64,000 bases of DNA. It comes from Niabella ginsenosidivorans (lineage in GTDB: Bacteria; Bacteroidota; Bacteroidia; Chitinophagales; Chitinophagaceae). The DNA is taken from positions 558,001 to 622,000 of the forward strand of contig NZ_CP015772.1 in the NCBI RefSeq assembly GCF_001654455.1. Direction: 5' to 3'. Under the pieces are notes generated by a model. It made no database searches. It saw only the letters and a program-made list of their open reading frames with translations, and had not been told where the DNA came from. The position numbers and the translations under genes were made by a program. Below, piece by piece: positions 54,931 through 64,000 of this stretch; positions within the stretch are counted from its first letter, which is position 1; each line of letters opens with the position of its first letter.

Positions 54931-55248
54931 ACAGGGGTATATGAATGATCCCTGCTTGAGGGAAAAATGTCAAAAAAGGAGCCTCAAGCTTTTGGAATGA
55001 ACCCTGTGAAATATTGAAGCAGACAAGGAGATGAAAGCATTTATTAGTTCTCAGGGATTTTCAGGAAAAAAAAGCCAGATCGGTTGCGTAAAACCAATAG
55101 ATGGCCCGCCGCTTCCTGAGATTTAATTGGGCTGATGATCGTTATTTGTTACTTTTATAACTAAAACGATTTTGCAAAAAACGAAGAGGCATTGCACCGG
55201 AGAGCGCATATAAGCAATTGCTGTTTCTGTTTAAAGGAAGATTTGTTT
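54931..55248. other. Spacer between the GH43-like and GH92 genes
   Basis: Just over 300 nt with no convincing gene. The longest short frame (31 codons from about 55031) has no recognisable sequence. No terminator or clear promoter pair was found, so whether the two glycosidases are co-transcribed is unclear. Confidence 0.35.
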
Positions 55249-57426
55249 ATGTGTAAAAAAGGTAAATTTCTGCTTATTGTATTAGGAATGTTTATGGCGG
55301 CACTGTGTTCTGCCCAGCAGGCAAGGCAACGGCTGACCAGTTTTGTAAATCCGTTTATTGGCACGGCAACGTTATGGGACAGTACAGAACTGGGGTATAA
55401 GCCCACCCACAGGGCCTGGGGCGCTGAGGTTTTTCCCGGCGCATCGTTGCCCAATTCAATGGTGCAGGTTACTCCTGTAACCATGTGGCGAAGCGGTTCC
55501 GGCTACCAGTATGAAGATACGGTGATTTATGCTTTTGCGCATACCAGCAAGGGGCACTGGAATTTATGCTATGTGCCGCTGATAGCGGTAAGCGGAGATG
55601 TGAGCCCTGAGTCCTATTATTCCCGTTTCAGGCACACCAATGAATCGGCCAGCCCCGGTTATTACCAGGTGTATCTTGAAAAATATGGCATCAATGCCGA
55701 AGTAACCGCAACCCTACGCTGTGCTTATCATAAATACACCTACCAAAAGGGCGGGCAAAAAAAAATACTGGCCGACCTTGCGCGCTCCAACGAAAAGGTG
55801 CACGAGTGGAAGATTGAAAAGAGTGGTGATAATGCTTTTTCCGGCTATCAGAAAACAGGCAGCTCTTTTTATTTTTATGCAGTAACCAATCACCGTATAA
55901 AAGATATTGAATCGCTGAAAGACGGGAATACTGAAGTGCGTATAGTTGATTTTTATGATAACAAAAATCCGGGTGATCCGCTTGAAATGAAAGTGGGCTT
56001 TTCCTATGTCAGTGTTGAAAATGCCCGCAGGAACCTGGAGCAGGAGATGCTGAACAAAAATTTTGACCAGGTAAAGTCAGAAGCGGGCAATAGGTGGGAG
56101 CAACTATTATCAAAAATTCAGGTTTCAGGCGGAACAGCCGATCAAAAGGAAACTTTTTACTCCACACTTTACCGTTCTTTTCTTTGGCCGATCCTGCTAA
56201 GCGATGCAAACGGCCAGTTCAGAAATGCGAAAGGCGAAGTAGTGAATAAAGGGTTCCGGTATTACAGTGATCCTTCGTTTTGGGATGATTACCGGAATAA
56301 GCTCATCCTCCTGGGAATGCTGGCTCCTGATGTGGCAACAGATGTTATTCAATCGATCACCGACCGCGGAGCCATTAAAGGATATATGCCTACCTTTTTT
56401 CACGGGGATCATGCCTCTGTTTTTGTTGCCGGCAGCTACCTGAGGGGCATCAGAGGCTTTGATGTAAAGAAGGCCTACCGGTTGCTGCTGAACAATGCAT
56501 TTGTAAACGGGGCAGGTGGAAGGCCCTACCTTAAAGAATATATGGAGCGTGGCTGGATAGCTGAAATGGATATTAAAGACCCTAAACTGGAAACGGTGGC
56601 AAAAGCCGCTGTTACCAAAACGCAGGAATATGCTTATGATGATTACGCCACAGCCCTGCTGGCAAAGGCACTGGGAGATGAGGAAAATTACAGCAAACTG
56701 ATGAAACGGACCGGTAGCTATAAGCGTCTTTTTGATCCTGCTACCCAACTGATGCGGGGGCGCCTGGCCAATGGCGCCTGGATCACGCCTTTTAACCCGG
56801 AAGAACCTTATTATGAATATATGTACCGTGAAGCAAATGGGTGGCAATCGTCCTTTTTTGCCCCGCACGATCCGCAGGGCTTGATCGGCCTGTACCCAAA
56901 TAAAGCCGCTTTTGAAAAAAAACTGGATTCCCTGTTTACCATACCCTGGAAAAATTATGAAGCGTACAACCTTACTTCCTTTATCGGGCAGTATTGTCAT
57001 GGCAACCAGCCCGATCATAGCGCGCCCTACCTTTATTATTTTATAGGTAAACAGGAAAAGGCCCAGAGAATACTCAACAAAATATTGAATGAGTTTTACC
57101 GCAGGGGGCCGGAACGGCTGGCCTATGCGGGCATGGATGACGCCGGTGAAATGTCGTCCTGGTATGTGCTCAATGCGCTGGGTTTGTATACCTTTTCGCC
57201 TGCTGATCCGGAATACCTTGTAACGGTGCCCTTGTTCAGTAAAGTTGTGGTTGATCTGAACGGAACACGATTTAAGATCCTTAAAAAAGGAAACGGGGAA
57301 AAGATATCCGGTTTAACGTATGCCGGAAAAAAATTGCCGGGATATTTTATAAAACATAGTCAGCTATTGCTTGGAAAAGAATTGATTATTACTACAGATA
57401 CCTTTAATAAGGAGCACCGGCAATAA
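55249..57426 (+). CDS. GH92-family exo-alpha-mannosidase
   Basis: A calcium-dependent inverting alpha-mannosidase of 725 residues. After a signal peptide (ending LCSAQ) come the GH92 motifs SFVNPFIGT, FPGASLPNSMVQVTP, SDPSFWDDYRNK, GNQPDHSAPYLYYFIG, and the catalytic region AYAGMDDAGEMSSWYVLNALGLY. The frame opens 19 codons upstream (55192), but the ATG at 55249 starts a proper signal peptide. GH92 enzymes trim N-glycans or yeast mannan. The small distance from the GH43-like gene suggests a short glycan-degrading pair, without a SusCD of its own here. Confidence 0.93.
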   Translation: MCKKGKFLLIVLGMFMAALCSAQQARQRLTSFVNPFIGTATLWDSTELGYKPTHRAWGAEVFPGASLPNSMVQVTPVTMWRSGSGYQYEDTVIYAFAHTSKGHWNLCYVPLIAVSGDVSPESYYSRFRHTNESASPGYYQVYLEKYGINAEVTATLRCAYHKYTYQKGGQKKILADLARSNEKVHEWKIEKSGDNAFSGYQKTGSSFYFYAVTNHRIKDIESLKDGNTEVRIVDFYDNKNPGDPLEMKVGFSYVSVENARRNLEQEMLNKNFDQVKSEAGNRWEQLLSKIQVSGGTADQKETFYSTLYRSFLWPILLSDANGQFRNAKGEVVNKGFRYYSDPSFWDDYRNKLILLGMLAPDVATDVIQSITDRGAIKGYMPTFFHGDHASVFVAGSYLRGIRGFDVKKAYRLLLNNAFVNGAGGRPYLKEYMERGWIAEMDIKDPKLETVAKAAVTKTQEYAYDDYATALLAKALGDEENYSKLMKRTGSYKRLFDPATQLMRGRLANGAWITPFNPEEPYYEYMYREANGWQSSFFAPHDPQGLIGLYPNKAAFEKKLDSLFTIPWKNYEAYNLTSFIGQYCHGNQPDHSAPYLYYFIGKQEKAQRILNKILNEFYRRGPERLAYAGMDDAGEMSSWYVLNALGLYTFSPADPEYLVTVPLFSKVVVDLNGTRFKILKKGNGEKISGLTYAGKKLPGYFIKHSQLLLGKELIITTDTFNKEHRQ

Positions 57427-58180
57427 CCGGTAAAAGAATTGCCTATGAAAAGGTAATAGCCCGGCAGGGCTGTGCCCGGTATGACGAAACTGAGTGATTG
57501 CTTCTTACAGAGAAGATGAGAAGTATTATTCAGAGCCCGTACTGTCTGTTGCTTCCCTGTGATTCCGCCGTAGAAAGTCCTCATACATTATTCTTGTTTT
57601 CATTTCCTCGTATTTCCAGGAAGCACCAAAAGAAAGGTACATACGGTAAATGCTCCCGCGGAAATCGTGCCTGCCGGCGAGGCAGGGAATAGTGCTGATA
57701 ATCCTCCATCTGCGCTTCCGCCAATGGCGGAAGTCTGCGTTCCGAAGGTTCGGAACAGCGGGACGTAACACGATAGTGAAATTCATTACAGGCAATAAAA
57801 AAGGGTAGCATTTTTGCGGGAAACTTTTTGGTCTTATTAAAATGTCATTTCCGTATTAGATACCCGGCGGAATGGCTGCTTACAGCGTTCAGAAAAAAAC
57901 TGATTTTTTGCCCTCCTTATCTTTTGGAACAATATAAGTAACGGATGCCTCCCTGATCCTGTAAAGGGTATAAAATCATTCAGGCAGGTAAGAAGAATAC
58001 CAGGGAATTTAAAGACTGGCCGGAAAAACGGCACCGATAAGCTCTTTTTCAGCACGGTTATTGAAACAGAAAAAGAGATTGGAATATTGAACACTAAATA
58101 CTGATGTTAAGTAATCCTGGGGATGAAAAACAGGAAATTTTGCCCCCGGAATTTACTGAATAACTATATTAATAATTGTT
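57427..58180. repeat. Gene-free spacer with three consecutive hairpins
   Basis: About 0.75 kb with no convincing gene; the overlapping minus-strand frames of 75-90 codons look random. In 57670-57756 three perfect hairpins follow each other: CCTGCC / GGCAGG (loop 5), CTTCCGCC / GGCGGAAG (loop 3) and GTTCCGAA / TTCGGAAC (loop 2). They resemble intergenic palindromic repeats of the phylum. Confidence 0.5.
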
Positions 58181-58188
58181 TATATTTG
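58181..58188 (+). promoter_or_regulatory. -7 element for the GT14-like gene
   Basis: TATATTTG matches the Bacteroidota -7 consensus. No proper -33 TTTG was found at the right spacing. The start codon lies 62 nt downstream. Confidence 0.35.
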
Positions 58189-58250
58189 ATACCTGCTTCA
58201 GCAAACGAACCATAAATTAATTGTTAGTTGGTATAATTAACACTGCAAAA

Positions 58251-59117
58251 ATGAAATTGGCACACCTGATACTTGTACATTCAAACCCTGTACAAACGGA
58301 GAAACTGATCAAGCGTTTGTATCATCCGGATGCAGATATTTATATTCATTTGGATGCAAAAGCCCCTATTGATGAATTTCAATATCTGACTGAAAATCAG
58401 GTTACCTTTATAAGAACCAGGGTTTCCATAAAATGGGGCGATTACAGCATGGTAAAAGCTACCTTAAGGTCCTTTGAAGAAATTTTAGCTTCAGGTGTGG
58501 AATATAGCCACATCAATCTGTTAAGCGGCCAGGACTATCCGCTGAAAAGTGCACAGGAAATTCAAAAATTCTTATTTGCAAACCAGGGTAAAACCTTTAT
58601 GCGGTCCCTTGCCATACCCGAAGAGTGGGATGAGCCCGTAGGACGGCTTGAAAAATATAATTTAGGAGATCTTAAATTTCCGGGTAAATATATCGTACAG
58701 GATATCATCAACAAAATACTGCCTAAAAGAAAACTCCCTAATCATTTAAAGGCATATGGAAGATCGCAATGGTTTACCATAACACCTGAATGTGCATTGT
58801 ATACGATAAAATACTTAAAAGAAAATAGTAATGTAAGGCGTTTTTTCAAAAGAACATGGGCAGCCGATGAGCTCATCTTCCAAACCATACTATTCAATTC
58901 AGAGCTTAAACATACAATAGTAAACGATCATTTAAGATATATAAAATTCAGAAAAGGGGATTCGCGGCCCAAAACACTTACTGTTGAAGATAAAAATGCG
59001 CTGTTGAGCTCAGGGAAGTTTTATGCACGTAAATTTGATATTCTAAAAGATAGTGCAATTCTTTATTTATTAGACAAAATAATTGATGCCGAAATATTGA
59101 TTAACAATTGTGTATAA
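58251..59117 (+). CDS. GT14-like glycosyltransferase (core-2/I-branching enzyme type)
   Basis: A 288-residue cytoplasmic or membrane-associated protein similar to beta-1,6-N-acetylglucosaminyltransferases of family GT14. Marks: AHLILVHSNP at the start, DIYIHLDAKAPI, VSIKWGDYSMVKATL, HINLLSGQDYPLKS, YGRSQWFTITPECALY and WAADELIFQTILFNS. The frame opens ten codons earlier, but the ATG at 58251 gives the family start MKLAHL. The acceptor and sugar are unknown. It precedes the non-ribosomal peptide synthetase gene by 114 nt in the same direction, which allows joint function. Confidence 0.85.
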   Translation: MKLAHLILVHSNPVQTEKLIKRLYHPDADIYIHLDAKAPIDEFQYLTENQVTFIRTRVSIKWGDYSMVKATLRSFEEILASGVEYSHINLLSGQDYPLKSAQEIQKFLFANQGKTFMRSLAIPEEWDEPVGRLEKYNLGDLKFPGKYIVQDIINKILPKRKLPNHLKAYGRSQWFTITPECALYTIKYLKENSNVRRFFKRTWAADELIFQTILFNSELKHTIVNDHLRYIKFRKGDSRPKTLTVEDKNALLSSGKFYARKFDILKDSAILYLLDKIIDAEILINNCV

Positions 59118-59231
59118 TTATATATCTGGTTATACATTTATTTTTTATAATTACTTTAGCATTGTTGATATTTCCATTATTTAACAGAAGGCGTTTTTGC
59201 TTTACACCGAAACACTGAATTTTTAAACAAA

Positions 59232-61865
59232 ATGGATGAAATAAACAAGACTATTGATTTGAATAATACTTTTTCAGCTTATCCGAATGAAAAGGCATTG
59301 GGGGAATTACTGACAGAGCAGGTAAAAAAGCATCCTCATCATATTGCTCTGAAGTTTAAAGAATCTGTTTTTTCTTATGAGCTTCTTCATACAAGAGTGA
59401 ATCAGTTGGCGCGCCTGCTGGTTGATTCCGGTATACAGGTGGGTGATAAAATTGGCCTGAGCCTGGACAGGTCCGCTGAAATGGTGATTTGCTTTCTGGC
59501 CGTTTTAAAAGCCGGTGCTGCCTACGTACCATTAGATCCCGGATTTCCGGCAGAGAGGCTGAAATACATGCTTGAAGATTCTGCAGCTAAAGCGCTGATC
59601 ACCTCAAAAAAGCTGAACAGTTTTTCGGGTGCATCGCAACAGGTCATTTATACAGAAGACGCTTTTGCTGAAATAGATAAATATGAGGCAGGTGATCTGG
59701 CTGTTGGCGTTGGCGGTAACGATCTGGCTTATATACTTTATACCTCAGGATCTACCGGGAAACCAAAAGGCGTTCAGATCGAACATCATAGCCTGATCAA
59801 TTTGTTATTGAGCATGCAGAAGGCTCCCGGTATGAAACAGGGAGATGTTTTACTTTCAGTAACTACCATTTCCTTCGATATTTTTGAGCTGGAACTTTAT
59901 TTACCGCTTCTTTGTGGGGGAACGTTAATAATTGCAGATAAAGATGTTTCAAGAGATGGGCGTAAGATCCTCGATATTGTCAGGAATGAAAAAGTAACGG
60001 TACTGCAGGCTACTCCGTATACATGGAAAATGCTCCTTGAATCCGGCTGGGATGAATATCTGCCTCTGAAAGCACTTTGTGGGGGAGAGGCATTGTCTCA
60101 AAAACTTGCGTCCCAACTGCTTCCAAAATGTGCTGAGTTATGGAATATGTATGGGCCAACCGAAACGACTATATGGTCAACCGTAAAAAAAATTGAAGAT
60201 GCTGTTGTACCCATTACAATAGGAAAGCCTATTGACAATACAACGGTTTATATTTTAAATGACCGGTTACAGCTTCAGGAAGCAGGGGAAACCGGGGAGA
60301 TCTGTATCGGAGGTGAGGGGGTAGCCAGGGGATACCTGAACCGCCCGGAGTTAAACGGGGAAAAATTTATAGAAGATACCTTTGGCAGTGTTGCCGGTAA
60401 AAAACTGTACAGAACGGGTGACCTGGGAAAACTGACTGCGGAAGGGGAAATTATTTGCCTTGGGCGGATGGATCACCAGATTAAGATAAGGGGATTTCGT
60501 ATAGAAACGGAAGAAATAGAAGCGAGCCTGACTCAACTTGATAATATTGTTGATGCTGTTGTGATATTGCATACTGATGCTGTTGGCAATCAAAGACTGG
60601 TGGCTTATGTTACTAATGAAACGGAAATTGAAGCAACAGAGCTTAAAACATATATTCACAACTGGGAGCAGAAGCTTAGTAACAGTTTACCCGAATATAT
60701 GCTGCCGCAGGCATATGTGCCGTTATTGAGATTCCCGCAAACCCCCAACGGGAAAATTGATAAAAAGGCGCTTCCGGAACCTGTTTTCAAATCGGACCTC
60801 ACGGAATACGAAGCTGCTGTAACAGATACAGAAAAAAGCCTGGTCGATATCTGGCAAAAATACCTGGGAATAGAGCAACCGGGAATAGACGATGACTTCT
60901 TTGATCTGGGTGGTCATTCAATCATTGCTGTACAGATCATGGTACAGATCGAAAAGCAGATGGGCCGTTTGCTGCCTATATCTGCTTTTTTTAAGCATCC
61001 TACAATAAGAATGCTTGCCCGGGTTATAGACGGGAACGAAACAGATGAAGACTGGAAATCACTGGTTCGCATAAAAGCAGGTACCAAACCTCCTTTATAT
61101 ATTGTGCACGGTATAGGGTTAAACGTACTGATCTTTCATGACCTGGCGAAATACCTCGATCCCGAGCAGCCTGTATTCGGATTCCAGGCCCTGGGACTTG
61201 ATGGTAAAGATGAGCCGCTGGATGATTTTAAAGAAATAGCTGCCTTTTATATTAAAGAAATGTTGGAACAGAACCCTGATGGCCCTTATAACCTCTTAGG
61301 ATATTCTATGGGAGGTATTATAGCGCTGGAGATGGCGAAACAACTTAGGGGAATGGGCAAAAAAGTAACAATGCTCGGCATGTTGGACACCAATCTGAGA
61401 GAGCACGACGGCGATCATAAACCGGCTATCCTGTTTAATAAGATAAAAAGGCAATTTTCAAAGGCATTGTTTATAGGTAAATCCTTGTTCATTCATCCCC
61501 TTCGTACTATTAATTACCAGTTATTAGTCATGAAGAGAAAATTTCAGTATATTTTTAGCAGAAAACCTCCTCTGAGACCGGAATTGCCAAACGATGATAT
61601 TCCGGAATATATGGAGCAGATCATCGCCGGGTTAGAAAGAGGAATGATGAATTACAGGGTTGAGCCATATAACGGGAAGATCTTTTTATTTAAAGCCAAA
61701 GAACGGGTATATTATGTTGACGATTCCAAATACTTAGGATGGAAGAAATATGCGAAGGGAGGTATAATTATAAAGCATGTACCCGGTGATCATAAAGTAC
61801 TGCTGCATCCTCCGAATGTGATTGAGTTTGCAAAAGTTATGCAACAGGTTTTAAACAAATTATAA
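59232..61865 (+). CDS. Stand-alone A-PCP-TE non-ribosomal peptide synthetase
   Basis: An 877-residue single-module enzyme without a condensation domain. The adenylation domain (about 15-510) has YILYTSGSTGKPKG, MYGPTETTIWS, RTGDL and the final NGKIDKKAL. The carrier domain has DDFFDLGGHS with the phosphopantetheine Ser563. The thioesterase (about 620-877) has IVHGIGLN, the nucleophile elbow GYSMGG (Ser692), Asp719 and His854. Aligned by eye with GrsA, the ten pocket residues read DILYLGMIWK, close to the glycine code DILQLGLIWK, so glycine or a small amino acid is a guess. Asp235 is kept, which argues for an amino acid substrate. The product is unknown; a GT14-like gene precedes it and a hydrolase gene follows with a 1-nt gap. 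Confidence 0.9.
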   Translation: MDEINKTIDLNNTFSAYPNEKALGELLTEQVKKHPHHIALKFKESVFSYELLHTRVNQLARLLVDSGIQVGDKIGLSLDRSAEMVICFLAVLKAGAAYVPLDPGFPAERLKYMLEDSAAKALITSKKLNSFSGASQQVIYTEDAFAEIDKYEAGDLAVGVGGNDLAYILYTSGSTGKPKGVQIEHHSLINLLLSMQKAPGMKQGDVLLSVTTISFDIFELELYLPLLCGGTLIIADKDVSRDGRKILDIVRNEKVTVLQATPYTWKMLLESGWDEYLPLKALCGGEALSQKLASQLLPKCAELWNMYGPTETTIWSTVKKIEDAVVPITIGKPIDNTTVYILNDRLQLQEAGETGEICIGGEGVARGYLNRPELNGEKFIEDTFGSVAGKKLYRTGDLGKLTAEGEIICLGRMDHQIKIRGFRIETEEIEASLTQLDNIVDAVVILHTDAVGNQRLVAYVTNETEIEATELKTYIHNWEQKLSNSLPEYMLPQAYVPLLRFPQTPNGKIDKKALPEPVFKSDLTEYEAAVTDTEKSLVDIWQKYLGIEQPGIDDDFFDLGGHSIIAVQIMVQIEKQMGRLLPISAFFKHPTIRMLARVIDGNETDEDWKSLVRIKAGTKPPLYIVHGIGLNVLIFHDLAKYLDPEQPVFGFQALGLDGKDEPLDDFKEIAAFYIKEMLEQNPDGPYNLLGYSMGGIIALEMAKQLRGMGKKVTMLGMLDTNLREHDGDHKPAILFNKIKRQFSKALFIGKSLFIHPLRTINYQLLVMKRKFQYIFSRKPPLRPELPNDDIPEYMEQIIAGLERGMMNYRVEPYNGKIFLFKAKERVYYVDDSKYLGWKKYAKGGIIIKHVPGDHKVLLHPPNVIEFAKVMQQVLNKL

Positions 61866-61866
61866 G

Positions 61867-62694
61867 ATGCGATTACAACTGTTTTTTTTGTTGTTGCTTA
61901 TAATTGCTATAGCGGGCTGTCATCAGCATCCGCCTTATGGCAACAACAAAGCTGCCGGGAGGTATTATAATATACGGGGCATCAGAATGTACACTGAAGT
62001 ATATGGAAAAGGGCAGCCTTTGCTTATGATTCACGGGAATAACGGAAGTATCAGCACTTTTGAATTTAATATCACCCATTTTGCAGACGATTACAAAGTG
62101 ATCCTTGCCGATGCCAGGTCGCAGGGCAGATCTGCAGATAAGAATGACTCCCTAACATTTGAAATGATGGCCGATGATTATGCAGCCCTATTAGATAGTA
62201 TGCATATTGATTCTGCTTATGTACTGGGCTGGAGTGATGGCGGTATTTCCGGGTTGTTACTGGCTATAAGGCATCCTGAAAAAGTAAAGAAACTGGCTGT
62301 TTCCGGAGCAAATTTGTGGCCGGATACAACCGCTATAGAGCCAGCTGACTGGAGGGATAATATAAAGGAATTTGACAGCCTGGAACTCAAACAAAACCGG
62401 ACTGTTGCTGAACGGCAGAAGATCAAGATGCTGAAACTTGATCTGACGGAGCCACATATAGCATTACATGCGCTTCATCAGATAAAATGCCCTGCGCTGG
62501 TCATCTCCGGCGATCATGACATGATCAGGCTGCAACATACACATGACATCTTTAAAAACATACCTCATGCTCATTTGTGGGTTATTCCTAACTCAAGCCA
62601 TTACACTTTAATGGAGCACCCGAGAAGATTTAATGCCGGGCTCAGCAAATTTTTTTCAACGCCTTTTTCAAATAAGGAAACCGCGACCCAATAG
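61867..62694 (+). CDS. Alpha/beta hydrolase lipoprotein
   Basis: A 275-residue lipoprotein: MRLQLFFLLLLIIAIAGC with lipidation at Cys18. The mature hydrolase has LLMIHGNNGS (oxyanion), VLGWSDGG with the nucleophile Ser, LVISGDHDMI with the catalytic Asp, and the catalytic His in NSSHYTLMEHP. It would act in the periplasm or at the outer surface. Its start is one base from the NRPS stop, so the two are translated from one mRNA and probably act in one pathway, for example releasing, editing or detoxifying the product (inference). Confidence 0.88.
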   Translation: MRLQLFFLLLLIIAIAGCHQHPPYGNNKAAGRYYNIRGIRMYTEVYGKGQPLLMIHGNNGSISTFEFNITHFADDYKVILADARSQGRSADKNDSLTFEMMADDYAALLDSMHIDSAYVLGWSDGGISGLLLAIRHPEKVKKLAVSGANLWPDTTAIEPADWRDNIKEFDSLELKQNRTVAERQKIKMLKLDLTEPHIALHALHQIKCPALVISGDHDMIRLQHTHDIFKNIPHAHLWVIPNSSHYTLMEHPRRFNAGLSKFFSTPFSNKETATQ

Positions 62695-62895
62695 GAAAAT
62701 AAGTGCAGCTTTTAACGGGATCCGGCCCGCCTTTTATTTTTTAAGGTGCCGGCTGTGAAAAAAAATCCCCGTTCCCTGTAGTAGCTCTTACCCAAAATGC
62801 CGGGTGATATTGAATTACGCACAAAGTTTTATTTGGCATTTTATTTTCTGTCTTATTTCTGAAGATCTTTTTATAAATACTTAAAACAGTTTATT

Positions 62896-63108
62896 ATGCC
62901 GGTTGTAAAAGTAATTGAAGTAATTGCCTCTTCAGAAACCAGTTTTGATGATGCCGTGAAGAATGCGGTAGCAGAAGTATCAAAAACAGTACATGATATA
63001 GATTCAGTGTATGTAAAAGGGCAGAAAGTACATGTAAAAGACGGACAGATCATTTCGTACGGAGCCATTTGCAAAGTATCCTTCCGGGTAGATGAATCAA
63101 GGGAATAA
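62896..63108 (+). CDS. Dodecin-family flavin-binding protein
   Basis: A 70-residue dodecin. Family marks: VVKVIEVIASSETSFDDAVKNAVAEVSKTV, the aromatic-tyrosine region IDSVYVKGQKVHVKDG, and a final KVSFRVDE. Dodecins assemble into 12-mers that store flavins and protect against photo-damage. It stands alone; the hairpin after its stop (63096-63136) contains the palindrome TGTAATTACA. Confidence 0.93.
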   Translation: MPVVKVIEVIASSETSFDDAVKNAVAEVSKTVHDIDSVYVKGQKVHVKDGQIISYGAICKVSFRVDESRE

Positions 63109-63136
63109 CCTGTAATTACAAAAAATTCCCCTTGAT
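63096..63136. repeat. Hairpin after the dodecin gene
   Basis: ATCAAGGGAAT (63096-63106) pairs with ATTCCCCTTGAT (63125-63136) with one bulged base. The loop holds the 10-bp perfect palindrome TGTAATTACA (63111-63120). There is no T-tract for a plus-strand terminator. It may be a weak bidirectional stop or a protein-binding site. Confidence 0.4.
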
Positions 63137-63192
63137 CCGGCAGAGACTGATACTCCGGATCATGAAAATTAATGCTATAGCTATTGCACTCT

Positions 63193-63645
63193 TTATGAGT
63201 GAGCTGCCGCTTTACGGGTATGTGCTGCTTTTTTAGCTGCTGCAGACCGCTCGGCAGCGGTTCGCTTTTTGGCAGCGGTTTTCGCCTGACGCGATAAAGC
63301 TTCCCGCGAAGCAGTCTTTGTGCTTTCCTTTTTCAAAGCTTTCTCCCGCGCAGCGGAGCGCGTGGGTGAAACAGGTACATGGTCCTGCCCCTTTTTATAG
63401 GCACTGATCGCACTCTTTCTTGTCTTCTCTGATACCGTACCTTTTTGGGGAGGCTTCAGATCAACACCCGCCCGCCGGGCTTCTGACAGCCCGATTGCAA
63501 TGGCCTGCTGCACAGAACGCGCACCATGTTTGCCTTTACGGATATTCTCAATTTCTTCTTTTACAAATTCCCCGGCCTGCGTACTGGCCGATTTTCCTGC
63601 ACGCTTATCTGCTTTTGCCTTTTCAAGGGCTTCTTTAGTAGGCAT
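63193..63645 (-). CDS. Basic Lys/Ala-rich DUF6496-like protein
   Basis: A 150-residue strongly basic protein. The central segment HGARSVQQAIAIGLSEARRAGVDL matches DUF6496-type proteins. The C-terminal third is a low-complexity Lys/Ala/Arg/Ser/Thr tail (AKKRTAAERSAAAKKAAHT), like histone-H1-type tails that bind DNA. It is probably nucleoid-associated, but no activity is known. It converges on the dodecin gene. Confidence 0.75.
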   Translation of the reverse strand: MPTKEALEKAKADKRAGKSASTQAGEFVKEEIENIRKGKHGARSVQQAIAIGLSEARRAGVDLKPPQKGTVSEKTRKSAISAYKKGQDHVPVSPTRSAAREKALKKESTKTASREALSRQAKTAAKKRTAAERSAAAKKAAHTRKAAAHS

Positions 63646-63918
63646 CTTGAATAAAAATTTATATCGTTAAAAGATAGAAACATCTAAATACCCGATATGC
63701 AATTTATATACCAGAAGGCGCTTCGGGAGGTAAGCAGGTAACAAATGCAATACAGCTGTTGCGTCTATAAACAAAAACGCATCCCAGCGCAGTAAAAAGA
63801 TAGTGTTTAACCGGCTCTTCTTGTTCAGTATAACACACTAATCAATGGTCTATGGGCCATTAAATGCACGCTCTGCAGATTTATCTACAACAGACAGGAT
63901 GACGTTGCACCCTGCAAG

Positions 63919-64000
63919 TTACCCAAACTTGATTTTTTCTATATAATCATTGATAATTTCCTTCGTTTCACCGGTTTTCTTTTGGATCCTGCCAATGAGC
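63919..64000 (-). CDS. C-terminus of a CsbD-family stress protein (partial)
   Basis: On the minus strand a frame enters from the window edge and reads LIGRIQKKTGETKEIINDY, ending in KIKFG and a TAA at 63919-63921. The GRIQKKTG pattern is the C-terminal end of CsbD-like general-stress proteins. Only 26 residues are visible, so the identification is tentative but specific. Confidence 0.6.
   Translation of the reverse strand, partial: LIGRIQKKTGETKEIINDYIEKIKFG

Noticed and set aside
59232-61865. Treating the A-PCP-TE enzyme as an aryl-pyruvate dimerising (ralfuranone/atromentin-type) synthetase
   Set aside because: Those A domains lose the Asp that binds the alpha-amino group. Here the Asp of the A4 region is kept, favouring an amino acid.
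62716-62745. Weak hairpin CGGG / CCCG followed by a T-rich stretch after the lipoprotein hydrolase as a terminator
   Set aside because: Only a 4-bp stem with an interrupted T-tract; too weak to call.

Overview
The window reads as the chromosome of a Bacteroidota bacterium, most likely a Chitinophagaceae member (Niabella-like; the genus is only a guess). The case rests on two SusC/SusD pairs, an ECF sigma/FecR pair, a TPR protein with a C-terminal LuxR-like helix-turn-helix, promoters of the TTTG / TAnnTTTG type, almost no Shine-Dalgarno signals, and intermediate G+C. No tRNA, rRNA, CRISPR array, transposase or phage gene was recognised.

Layout. 1-20 kb is mainly housekeeping: a PspC-like protein, two unrelated aconitases back to back (AcnB type, then mitochondrial type) closed by a terminator, YchF, a fused SpmA/SpmB-type membrane protein, a SulP transporter plus beta-carbonic anhydrase pair, an MHS-type MFS transporter, acetyl-CoA synthetase, a repeat-rich spacer and a TPR/HTH regulator. 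20-24.5 kb holds small lipoproteins, a jelly-roll polysaccharide-lyase-like lipoprotein, an esterase, a frameshifted DUF202 gene and a seven-haem cytochrome. 25-36.3 kb is a polysaccharide-utilisation-type locus in one direction: ECF sigma, FecR, SusC, SusD and three secreted sulfatases. This gene content points to import of a sulfated glycan or glycoconjugate.

36.3-38 kb is a small regulatory island: two short XRE proteins, a third HTH protein, a decayed partial copy of that third gene, an operator-like dyad, and a strongly self-complementary segment of about 110 nt that looks like an undescribed structured RNA. 38-43.8 kb is a second nutrient-uptake group (TlpA-like thioredoxin, SusC, SusD, and a convergent small secreted DUF6520-like protein). 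44-48.1 kb is an AraC regulator divergent from a three-gene operon (IucB/RhbD-like acetyltransferase, membrane acyltransferase-like protein, IucD-like lysine N6-hydroxylase). That operon can make a hydroxamate precursor but has no siderophore synthetase beside it.

48-64 kb holds a Tat-exported TIM-barrel protein, smc, a GH43-like and a GH92 glycosidase, a GT14-like glycosyltransferase, a stand-alone A-PCP-TE non-ribosomal peptide synthetase whose pocket resembles a glycine code, a lipoprotein alpha/beta hydrolase almost touching it, dodecin, a DUF6496-like basic protein and the end of a CsbD gene.

The items most worth a second look are the structured RNA candidate at 37.6 kb, the A-PCP-TE gene with its neighbours, the hydroxamate operon without a synthetase, the frameshifted DUF202 gene, the decayed HTH copy and the three-way-junction element near 20.3 kb.
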